Assembly: GCA_009746045.1 (NCBI GenBank)
Contig: RPFO01000333.1
Location: forward strand, 1,277,674-1,337,673
Length of the DNA: 60,000 nt
Direction: 5' to 3'
Source of the DNA: Mesostigma viride
Taxonomy: Eukaryota; Streptophyta; Mesostigmatophyceae; Mesostigmatales; Mesostigmataceae
In this document: positions 33,601 through 45,600 of the stretch, in pieces
Numbering within the stretch: position 1 is the first letter of the stretch
Layout: each line of letters begins with the position of its first letter
Position numbers and translations under genes: made by a program
The notes under the pieces: generated by a model
What the model saw: only the letters and a program-made list of their open reading frames with translations
Told to the model about the DNA's origin: nothing
Databases searched by the model: none

Positions 33601-36600
33601 CGCATCATCGTGACTTGGACGCGCTGGTGGCAACTGGCTGCGGCTGTTCCGTCCCAGGGTGCCAGCGCGGTGATGCTCAGGCCCGGGTGGCCGCCGGCGA
33701 CACATCATCGGTCGGCCGCTGGTGCCCCTCTTGCCTTGACCATGCTGCGCTCATGGCAGACGGCTTCCTGCACTTCATGCCCCTGGAGGGGGACACGCTC
33801 GGCTTCCTGGCCGCGCTGCCAGCGGCCATCCACCATCAGCTGCGGGCGGTGCCGTGCCTGCCTGTGGATGCGTACGTGGGTAGCCAGTCGCCAAGCCCCT
33901 GCGTGAAGGACGAGACCCTCGTTCCTCCAGGGCCTTTCTGGGTGAGGCCCGAGGGGGCACTCGCGGGAGCGGACGCCAGTCTAAAGGAGCTGGTGCCGCC
34001 CGCGCAGCTGCAGCACCTGATGGGCCTGCACTACCTCCACCCCAGGGTGGCCCTGAGGCCCGCGCTGTGGGACGCGCTGGGCGTGGCGTCGGTCACCGCG
34101 CCCCTCCTGGTGGACCTCACCTACGCCCTGTGCGCGGAGGAGCAGGGTCGCAGGCTGCGGGCCAGAGGGCAGGTGTGGCTCGCCAGGTGGCTGCTGCTGT
34201 TGGACCGATACTTGACAGGTGGCGCTGGCCAGGGAACAGCTTTTTCGGGCAACCAAAGCCTCCCATCGGGCTGGCGGTAAGTGCCTGCATTGTAGTTATT
34301 ATCTGCTTCATGTGTCGCGACTGTTTCTGCTTCATGTGTCGCGACTGTTTCTGCTTCATGTGTCGCGACGGTTTCTGCTTCATGTGTCGCGACGGTTTCT
34401 GCTTCATGTGTCGCGACGGTTTCTGCTTCATGTGTCGCGACGGTTTCTGCTTCATGTGTCGCGACTGTTTCACGCAGCCAGTGGCAAATGTGCGGCCGGT
34501 AGCTTTTGTCTCCGTACTTGGTAGGGTGCTTGGTAGGGTACGGTTCTTGCATGCCGCGGGACTTCGGGCCAACGATGGTGTGGCCCCCACTTGCTTACGA
34601 GCCGAGCCGGGCAAGGGGTTCATGCCTAGCTAGCATTCACTTTGCTGCGAGGCAGTAGTTAGAGCGTGCCTGTCTCTCTCCGTCAGCAGGGAGAGACCAT
34701 GAGACTCACCAGCTGGTCATGCCTGTTTGCCTAAATTTCACATAACTATGCTCAACTCTCCACGATTCCTCCAACAAATATCGTGTGCCACCCTTTTGGC
34801 TGTGTTGGCGCCTTTGCTGGCGCGTGGTGGCGGCAGCCCACCGCCGGACGCCGCATCGTCGTCATCACCGGTGTTGCTGCTGGCACTGCGGGCGCTGCCC
34901 TTGGTGCCGCTGCTGACTCCTGGCACAGGGGATGTGCCGTGCAACCAGGAGAAGGGTCCCATGGTGCTGGGTAGCCCCAGGGAGCTGCCCATCTTCTTGC
35001 CGCCCGAGGAGCAGGAGGATGTGCTGGGCGACCCCACCGGTGCGTGTGTTGGTATTAAGTTGATACAAACCGGCCGCGTTTTTGTATGACCATCAGATCA
35101 TGAACGGACCAGCAGCCGGCTCGTACATGAAGGATGATTGGGAGCATGGACTCTGCCCCACTAGGAAAGGGGCGTTGGGGGCGGGGGGGGGGGAGGGGGA
35201 AGGAAGGGGACAATTTCGAAAAGAGTCGCACCAGGGGTATCTTTGTTCTGCCTTCAGCGGGAGTAGTCGCGGACATGTTTCATCGGAATCAAATATATTT
35301 TCACCAAGTGTCGCCCCATGCCCTCGTGAACTTGTATGACCGTCCTACATCCGCCGCCTACAGCAGCCCTGCATCCGCTGCCAGGCCACCCTGTATGAAT
35401 ATACTCCTTGTACATCTGTCTGCAGTTAAACATCCGTCCCCTGTTGCTGGCCTCCTGTTTGTGGTCCGCAGGTCATGCCGCGTGCGTGTTCCACCCTACT
35501 CTCGGGGGGCTCCCAGTATCCGCTAGCATTCCCTAGTGGGTGCGGTTTCCGCTAGGAGAATCCGCATTGCCATAGTAAAGAACAATTTCTGATGAAAGCT
35601 CTCTCTTTGGATACTCTTTGGACCGTGTGGCTCCCCCCCTCCCCCTCACCAGCTGCTCCCTACCACCAGCCGTGCGCATGGGGCACCCTACGCCTACTAC
35701 TGCTGGCCGGTACGGGCACATGGCTGGTGCCTGCCCCTTAGCGTGGTTGCCATCCGCTGACAATTCTCACTCCTGTTGGGCCCACCGTCATCCTGGCTGT
35801 CCACTCCACCATCACCCCCCTGCAGCACCCCCTGGGAGCGTCCCCAGCCACGGGGCGGCCACGCGCCGGCCGCTCCGGCTTCTTGCGGACGTACGGTTGG
35901 TGGATCCGCGCTTCCTCTCCTGCCTGGACGTGCCCCCGCGCGCGCCGCTGCCACCCGCCACGGGGGGATCGACGACCAGGTCCGAAGCCATGGGCGAGCA
36001 GGCTTCTGGGGTTGCGGGCATGCCGGCGGATGGCGCCGGCGAGGCAACCGTGGGGCAGCCGTCCCTGAGGGAGATCCTGGTACGCCTGCTGGGCGTGCGG
36101 CCGCTCTCCTCGCACCAGATTGTGATGCATCACATCCTGCCCGCCTTTGCGCGGGCACACGCGCAGCTGAGGGGGGCGGAGGAGGGGCCGGCGGGGCAGC
36201 AGCAGGCGATGGTGCAGCCAGTTGCAGATGGTAGCAGCGTGGATGGGGTCAAGGGGAGCCGGTTAGGGGATGCGGGCGGCCAGGCACCATCGCCTGTCCT
36301 GCTTGGCAGGGCTGAGCTGTCGCGTTTGCGCGCGACCCTGGTTGGCTACCTTGGTTACATGCGCAAGCACCTCGCGGTCTGCTCTTTGTGCCAGGGGGGC
36401 GACACGCTCCTCCGCCAGCTGCAGGTGAGCACGTGGGGTGTGTGCGTAAAGCTTTGGGTGGGGCGTGTGCGGGACAGCTGCCCTCCTTGCCTCTTCCCGC
36501 TTGTGAGGGAGCGGGCGACCCTGGGGGAGTGGGCTGACCCTTTGCTTCAAATGGAAATATAATCATAGGATAGGGACAGCGGCACGAGTGGGCGGGAAAT

Positions 36601-39600
36601 AGGGTGTGCATTGGACTGGGAACTGGGCGTGTAAATGGCTTACACACAAGCACCCGTAGACTAGCACCCCTGGCTAGATGGTACTGAGGAAGCAGTTTTC
36701 TACTATTTTCTGGATATAAGCCGAGTCTTATTCCTTGTGGCTGTTCTCCGCTAGGAATGCACCCAAGTTTGTGGCTGCGAGCAGCCTGGGTGACCAGGCG
36801 GGGGCTGCGCTGCTTTGTTGTAGCGATGCGTTAGTCAACGAATCCATTCTTTCAGTTTTTTATGCCTGGCTATGTCCCCACGTGGCACGTGCCCACAAGG
36901 TCGAAGGAACCTGTTGCATGCTGGGCATGCATTTGTCTCTTGATGCCGCATGTCCGCTCCTCTAACCTGCCCAGGCTGGTTGCCTTTCCGATCTCTCTTC
37001 ACCCTCCGCCCCCATCTACTCTCCTCTGCCCTCCGCCCCCATCTACTCTCCTCTGCCCTCCGCCCCCATCTACTCTCCTCTGCCCTCCGCCCCCATCTAC
37101 TCTCCTCTGCCCTCCGCCCCCATCTACTCTCCTCTGCCCTCCGCCCCCATCTACTCTCCTCTGCCCTCCGCCCCCATCTACTCTCCTCTGCCCTCCGCCC
37201 CCATCTACTCTCCTCTGCCCTCCGCCCCCATCTACTCTCCTCTGCCCTCCGCCCCCATCTACTCTCCTCTGCCCTCCACCCCCATCTACTCTCCTCTGCC
37301 CTCCGCCCCCATCTACTCTCCTCTGCCCTCCGCCCCCATCTACTCTCCTCTGCCCTCCGCCCCCATCTACTCTCCTCTGCCCTCCGCCCCCATCTACTCT
37401 CCTCTACCCTCCGCCCCCATCTACTCTCCTCTGCCCTCCGCCCCCATCTACTCTCCTCTGCCCTCCGCCCCCATCTACTCTCCTCTGCCCTCCGCCCCCA
37501 TCTACTCTCCTCTGCCCTCCGCCCCCATCTACTCTCCTCTGCCCTCCGCCCCCATCTACTCTCCTCTGCCCTCCGCCCGCATCTACTCTCCTCTACCCTC
37601 CGCCCCCATCTACTCTCCTCTGCCCTCCGCCCCCATCTACTCTCCTCTGCCCTCCACCCCCATCTACTCTCCTCTTCCCTCCGCCCCCATCTACTCTCCT
37701 CTGCCCTCCGCCCCCATCTACTCTCCTCTGCCCTCCGCCCCCATCTACTCTCCTCTGCCCTCCGCCCCCATCTACTGTCCTCTGCCCTCCGCCCCCATCT
37801 ACTCTCCTCTGCCCTCCGCCCCCATCTACTCTCCTCTGCCCTCCTCACCTTGATGATGTTTTCTCTCCTCCTCGGTACGGCCCCTCGCGTCCCCCTCGTC
37901 GCTCTGCCTGTTCCCTGCAAGCCAGGCACATGCGGTGGTGGCCGTCGCCGGTGGCGGGCTGCGCCCCCTGGGCGATGGCCTCCCATCCGTCCGTTTCCCG
38001 CCCTCGCTGGGCAACACGGTGGATCTGCCCACACTCTTCGGCCAGCAGCTGGCAGAAGCCAACGTGCTGGACGCCGATGCCTACTTGCAACCGCACCGAT
38101 CGGGGGGTGACGGCCGCCAGTGCGATGAAGTGGCCAGAGGTAGTAGGGATGCTAGCAACGGCACCGCCGACACCGCCACGGGCAGCACAGGCATCGTCGG
38201 TGACACCGCCGCGTGGCGCCACCTGTTCGCGCGCCTCGGCGTGGTGGATTTGTTCCACGTGCGGCGCGCCGTTGTCGAGGTGGCAGACGTGGCCCAGGGT
38301 CCCTGGCGAGAGCATGCCGGGCAGTGGCTGGCCCGTGCCAGCGTCGTGGAAGCACAAGCGTGTGGCGGGGGGGTGAGGGTCTCGGGGAAACTGGGCCCAG
38401 GACGGCGCGGCTGTGTGGTGGATGGGGATGCAGGGGAGTCCTCTGCTCGCCCGCCGCGCTTCGTCGTGCATGACTGGGTGTGCGATGAGTTTGTTCAGCT
38501 CGTGAAGCCATGGAGCAAGGCAGGGTTTGGGCCATCGGGCCACGCATCACACGCTCCAGGGGGTCAGGAACAGGCAGTGGCGGGGATGCGTGCGCTGGCT
38601 TCGGCGGTGAGCGCGCAATGGGCCAGAACGTTTCGTCGCTTTGTCAACGCCACGGTCTACTTGATGACGGAGGATGGTGTGGGGGGGAGGACGCGTGTCA
38701 CTGATGGGAACGCTCATCTGGACCGCTCCGTGTCGGATGCCTCCGGTCAGCTCAGCTGGGAGGCACCGTCCAGTTTCCTGCTGGCGTTGCAGTGCACAGG
38801 ATGGCTGGTGGTGGAGCTGCCGCGGTCGCTCGCGTGGCGTGAGGTCGGCGATGGCGCGAGCAACAACAGCGATGACCACAACAATGCCGATGACCAGAAC
38901 AATGCCGGTGTCCCCATCAGTAACTCCATGATTGCCCAAGATGCATGCGGTCGTGAAGGCGTTGGTAAGGGCGGTGAGGGCGATGGATGGCTGTCTGCAG
39001 GGCGGGCTGGCAGCGCCCCTGCTGGTGAGGCTGGGCCAGGGCCGAGAATGGAAACCGGCTCGCCAGCTGCTGCTATGCCAGTAGGCTCGCAAGGCGATGG
39101 CGGCCACGTGCCTCTTGTGTCCCATCCGGGGGGCCGATACGCGCTCTGCCGCCCCACATCCCTGTTTCTGCCTGGTGCTGCGCAAGTAGAACAACTGCTG
39201 GGAGCGAACGCGTGCTACTTGCCGCCAGAGGTATGCGCTTTTTGCCTCCGAGCTAAGCTTGCGTCATTCTACATTACATCACGCACGTGATACCTGCCAA
39301 ATAACTGGTGAGGTCATGACCACTCCGCCGACGTAGCCATGGGTGCAGGGCTCCACTCCACCGCCGTTCCCATGTCATCGCGCGTCTGGGTAGGCTCTTA
39401 GCTCCATGTCATCGCGCGTCTGGGTAGGCTCTTAGCTCCATGTCATCGCGCGTCTGGGTAGGCTCTTAGCTCCATGTCATCGCGCGTCTGGGTAGGCTCT
39501 TAGCTCCATGTCATCGCGCGTCTGGGTAGGCTCTTAGCTCCATGTCATCGCGCGTTTGGGTAGGCTCTTAGCTCCATGTCATCGCGCGTCTGGGTAGGCT

Positions 39601-42600
39601 CTTAGCTCCATGTCATCGCGCGTCTGGGTAGGCTCTTAGCTCCATGTCATCGCGCGTCTGGGTAGGCTCTTAGCTCCATGTCATCGCGCGTCTGGGTAGG
39701 CTCTTAGCTCCATGTCATCGCGCGTCTGGGTAGGCTCTTAGCTCCATGTCATCGCGCGTCTGGGTAGGCTCTTAGCTCCATGTCATCGCGCGTCTGGGTA
39801 GGCTCTTAGCTCCATGTCATCGCGCGTCTGGGTAGGCTCTTAGCTCCATGTCATCGCGCGTCTGGGTAGGCTCTTAGCTCCATGTCATCGCGCGTCTGGG
39901 TAGGCTCTTAGCTCCATGTCATCGCGCGTCTGGGTAGGCTCTTAGCTCGGAAGACATGCACCCGTAGCAATGTTGTGAATCCATGCTGGGAGGGTGTCCT
40001 CATGTGATGATGACCCACTGCAACGGCGATGCATCAACTGTCGGCAGAGCAGGCAGAGACCGACCGCCGGCCCCAGTGTTCCACAGGGTGCCGGCGCGCA
40101 GTAGCTACCCACATCTCTCTGCCCTGGGCGATCGGGGCTGTTTTGGTGTGGCATCGGTGGCTGCATCCACATCATTGTAGCACGTAGGCATGGCTCTTAG
40201 CTCAAATCTCCCCAGACAAGTCCCAGAGTTAACGGCCGCCGCCGTTACGTCCTGGGGCATGCAGGGATGTCAACGTGTCCAGATGACACCTGCCAACATG
40301 TGTGTCGGGTCCAGATTACAACTGGAATTGTCGGTATCTCTATGCTAGCTTGTCCGCCGTGACCTGCGCTGGCCCCTTCTCGCGGGTGGCTGCTGCGGAC
40401 CTTGTCTCTGCCTTGTCTGAGCTGAAGGATAGAGCCAATACCCCAATTAGTACGGTACATTAGTACGGTACCTTGTCTCTGCCTTGTCTGAGCTGAAGGA
40501 TAGAGCCAATACCCCAATTAGTATGGTACATTAGTACGGTACCTTGTCTCTGCCTTGTCTGAGCTGAAGGATAGAGCCAATACCCCAATTAGTATGGTAC
40601 ATTAGTACGGTACCTTGTCTCTGCCTTGTCTGAGCTGAAGGATAGAGCCAATACCTCAATTAGTACGGTACATTAGTACGGTACCTTGTCTCTGCCTTGT
40701 CTGAAGGATAGAGCTGCTCTTTGCGTCCCCTTGTGTGCGACCGCGTGCCTTCCATCCATGGCCGCGCCACCCCGCATATTTACCCACCTGGCGATGGCGC
40801 AGATCTCGGAGCCCTCCCTGCGCGCGGCACTGCGCCCGCTGGACCACGTCACCCCGCAACATGCGCTGGAGCACCTGCGGCGCTGGTCACGCGGCGTGCC
40901 TGTTGCCAGCATGCAGGCATTGCTGGATGCAAGCGCGCATGCGGATGCAAGGAGGGGTCCGCAGGAGTCATCATCAGCAGACGCTGCGGTTCCTTTCACC
41001 GCCAGGTGTGTGCTTCTCGGGACACGGAAGGCAGAGCAACCAACGATGTGTTGTCCCCCACTAGATCGCTGTGTGCATGACTGCTATGTGGCTCATCTCC
41101 GACGTTAAGTTGCTTTGAGTATCGACCGTGCGTAGCATTGCTTTTCATGACAGCAGCGCTGGAGTCTGGGCTTGCGGAGTGTCTGGTGCTTGTGGCTGGT
41201 TCCAAGTTGGCCCTGTGTTTGTTTCGAGGCTGGATTGATTGTAGTGCAAGTTCCTTTGTGGCGACCTCGCCACACATTCTTTAACGATCGTCGAGCCACA
41301 AAGGACTCCCGTGGTGCGCTCGCTGTGTGTGCAGGTAAGGTCTGCCATGCAGTTGCCATGAAATTGTGTGCGGCGACGCCTCAACTGCCTTTCGCGCTGT
41401 CGTGATCCTTCCTTGTCGCTTATGGCATGTTTCCTTTCAAATCCACGGCAGCGTGCCGCAAATGACGCGTCTCTACCAGTTCTTGTTCGACTCATTGTGC
41501 GATGAGGAGGAGGAGGAGGAGGAGGAGGAGGAGGAGAATGTCGGCACGGCGCATGGAAGCGCTGGCCCCGCCGAGGGACCGGCGCCGGCATCTGCCCACA
41601 GCCCCCGTGCGATGGACATGGAGTATGGCACGTCCGATGAAGGCACCGAGCCTGTTTCAAGGGGCAGCCAGGAAGGGACCTCGGGTGGTCCCGATGGCAG
41701 TGACGGCAGTGGTCCGCCAAAGCACCGTCATGGGACGCAACGGCACATGCCTGGCAAGGGCGAGGTGGCAGGCATTACACGAGCTGAGCTGATGGCGGTG
41801 TTGGCGCGAGAGCGGAGCATCTTCCTGCCCTGTCCCACGCATGCCCGTGCCGCTGCGTCCCCACCCACCGGTAACAGCTCTTCTGCTGGTCCCGCAGCAG
41901 TGGGGGTGGTCCCAGCGACAACGACAGCACCGCGCTCCCAGCAGATCCCTGCAGTGAGTCCCACGCTGCGAGCACCCTCGTGGCAGGAGGCGCTGCCAGG
42001 TGGCAGCCAGCAGCAGCAGCGGTGGGCAAGGCAGGCGCGCCAGGGGGGTCTGGTGGCACAGGATGGGATGCATGGGGGTCATTTCGACACATTGTACAGC
42101 CAATCAGAGCGCACGAGCTGGCCCGATTCGCTGGTCCCTGGCGCCATGTGGCGCGCAGAGGACGTCTGTTGGGAAGACCCCAGCGGCGTCCATTGGCTGG
42201 CACTGATGCAAGGCCACGGTGGGGTCACCCACAAGGGTGCGCGCACACGTGACAATGGAGGGGCCCCTGTGGGTGCGCAAGGGCCTCTCTGCTTCTGCAA
42301 TTATGCAGCGACAGGTGGCGCCGTTCAGCCTGTGCGCAATGCACCTATTCAAGGTGCAAATGTGATGGGAGGTTTGCCGCGAGCACCCGGTGTCCCAGTG
42401 ACCCAAGGGGGAGGCGTGAAAGGGCTGCTGCGAGAGATTGGCAAGGTTTATCCGTCGCTCCGCGGTAAGTACAGCTGGCGCATGAGAATTGCTCAAGTCT
42501 GGTCAGACCTTGGATCATGTTGTCCTGTCCTCTGTCCAGTGCCGCGTGCAGAGATGCAGGCGCTCTCTTTGCAGACTCGTTTTGCATAATGTTGACACCA

Positions 42601-45600
42601 ACCGTGGGGAAACAGATAATGTGCCATTGCATCAGCACACCTGGCGTGCCTGCCATTCAATTTTCTTTGTCTAGGACAGCCACACGCATCATCAAGAAGC
42701 TGGTGCTTGTTCCCCTTCACAGGTCAAATGGTGCCCTCGAAAACCATTTGACATGTGTACGCTCGTCATCCAGCCCATGGCACACATACTCATCCTTGTG
42801 AAGTTTCAGGATGTTTCGTCCCACTCCATGCCATGTCTCGTTGTGTCAGATCTCTTTGTGGATGCAGCCGATGTGAGCCTTCGCCCATCCTTTGAGGCCT
42901 ACCTGCAGGCGCTTCACTTGGCGGCGCGGCAGCTGTCCCCCACCACCATGGCCGATGCGGTGCGTTGGCCCTCTTTAGCTGTGGTGGCCCCATGTTGGCC
43001 CATCTTCATGCAGCAGTGCATGCCCTTGGACAGTTGTGCGACCACGTTGTAACCAGGGATGAGTGGCGCAAAGGACGGGGCGTGTTCACGATAGAGGTGA
43101 AAAGTAGACATGTTGCATGTCGTGAGAGCGCCTTGCACTGCTATATTCTGTAACTGTTTTCTAACTGAAGAGTTATCACTGCTGCCGGTGCAGCATGCGC
43201 GATGGCTAAGCGGAGCTCTTTTTAGGTCAGGCAGGCAGCCCCCTTTCCACCACCACATGACCCAGGCGGGGAGGGAGCACCTGTTTTTGGTGCAATGGGG
43301 GCGATAAAGGGAGGCATTGTGGATGACCATGGCATGCCTGTGGTTTCTGGCACTCAACCTGGGTTATCTACTCGCTGCCTGGACCATGCCGTCATCAACA
43401 TTTCCTTTTGTCAGGCCTTGGCATTCGTGTGCCCTAACCATCATGAAATGGGCGTATCTTTCCTTTCCACACATCGCTGCCCCTGCTGCCGCGCTACATG
43501 CAGCTGGCCGCGGTCCTGCGGATGTGGGCTCGCTTCCCACCTGGCGGCCTCTCGGAGAGCCAGCTGGAACGCCTGCGGCAGAGCCCTGTGTTCCCATCCA
43601 CCACTGGGCGGTTCCTGCGACCCGCGGGTGATGCCCTCTTTGTCTGCGACGACAGCACGCTGTTGCCGCTGGCATCCGCACCACCTTCCGTACGTGGGGG
43701 CGCCTTGTGCCTTGGCAAGCTCTGTTTGTTAATCTTTTTTCCTACATTTAGGGAATGAGAAGATTTTCTGGGGGCCCAAATACATGGCCTAGACGATGTG
43801 CTGCCACGGGTGCACCAGCGGTGGACGCCGTATTAGTTGCCAGATAGTCCTGAGCACAAAAAACAATTTTTGTTTGAAATAGACTGCTGGTATTCTTGCA
43901 ACGTTGCTGTTGGTATTGTTGTGTTAGCTGTGTTGGCTCACTCTGGCCTCATCGAGAAATCCTTGGCTTTGGGATGTACTTAGACCTCGCCAGACTCGTG
44001 GTTTTGTCCTGGGCCAGTGCTGCCCTGCAGTTGGCCACATTGTTTTGCGCCAATGCCAATTAGACTACAGCCAATGTGTTTGCATTGTTGTCCCTCGACA
44101 CGCCCGCTGCCCATTTTTCTAAGGAAAAGCCGTTTTGCCAAACTTATGACAGATTGGATGCAGATAAGCAGCCACGTTTGTCATTCTGTGCCACCACGAC
44201 CACGCCTGCATGTGCTGCATGCTGGTGCCCAAAACCATGGCCAGGTCATGCACACAAGGCATGTAAAGCTAGCCATGCACCGTCGGGCAGGAAGCTTATT
44301 GCGCGGTGGTTTGTCGTGTGGCAACCGATGGATGGGGCAACAAGCGGCCGAGCGGCATGGCCTTCCGGCCTGGCCATGCTCCCCCTGTAGCTCCTGTCAC
44401 ATCTCATCGTACGCGCCCGGTGCACACTCTCTGCCATTCCTGTCTTGCCCCAGCAGTCGTCACGCGTGCCCATCTTGCTGCTGAGGAACGGCGTGGGCCC
44501 CGACGCGACGTCATCGCACCGCGATCGCCCCGACATGACATCAGCGCTGTCCCTCGGTGATGAGGAAAGGGATGGCGGCTGCCTGCTGGCGTTCCTGACC
44601 CGGCTGGGCATACGCCCAATGTCTCAGGTGGGCACACGAAGGAAGGGAGTCACATTTTGGGGCGCTTGTCACGGGGCAGCAGGGGGAGGAATGCGTGGTC
44701 TCGTCGGGTGCACGCTGGGGAGTCTCGAAGGTGCACGGTTATCGATCGTGTTGGGCGTGCAGTGGCCGGTGGATCACATAAGTATAATTATCATGTGCTC
44801 GTTCCAGGCATGTGGCAAATTGGCAAAGGTTTCGTAAGCGGCACCGCCGCCAGGTGGATGCATGCACTGTGGATGCTGCACACACTGTGGAGGTGGACAC
44901 GACGATGGCACAGAAACCAACGTAGCCCGCATCGCACAGCGAATGCTGCGTAGTATGCAACCTTGCAGCGTACCTCAGATGACAGTAGCACTTTGTGTCC
45001 AGCCCATGCAAGGCGTGCATTCTTCTTGACGCATGCATTGTGTCCTAGTCACATTTGGTTGCAAAGAGTCCTGCAAACGCTGTGTCGGTGCCAAGGGTGC
45101 CATACACGGGCACGCGAAGGATCGGGGGTAGTCCGGTTCCCGACGCCGAAGGATCGCTGCCAGAAGCGTGGGGTTGGCTCCCATAGCGCAACAGCTCAGG
45201 CCGTGGCCGCATGGCCTCGGACAGATGCAACATGCCCTCCACACATGGCCTTGCATCACTCTCCATAACTGCCCTGTGCTGACCGCATGTGGTGCCAGCT
45301 TTCCTCGGCTGCCTGCCTCGCGCCTGTCCCCCTTGTGTCGCCCTTCTGTAACCCCTGTGTTTCCCGTTTGGGTCGCAGCACAAGGCAAGGCAGCTATGGC
45401 ATGCGGGCGACCCGTCGGAGTGTGCGGCCGAGAGCCGGCAGTTGCTGGTCACGCTGTGCGACGCCCTGCCGTGGGTTCAGCCCTTCCTCTATCACAGGCA
45501 CAGGGACGTCCACGACCAACTGGCAGGTGCCAGCATGGCCGGTGGTGGCGGCCGCTTGGCGGCCTCGCTGCCCCTCCTCGCCCACCTGGACTGCATTGCG

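Noticed and set aside
37006-37845. Long open frames on both strands (for example proline/leucine and EESRWGRRA repeats of 400-500 codons)
   Set aside because: They are produced by a 27-bp tandem repeat, which keeps frames open by its period. The interval is a NOV intron with matching phases on both sides.
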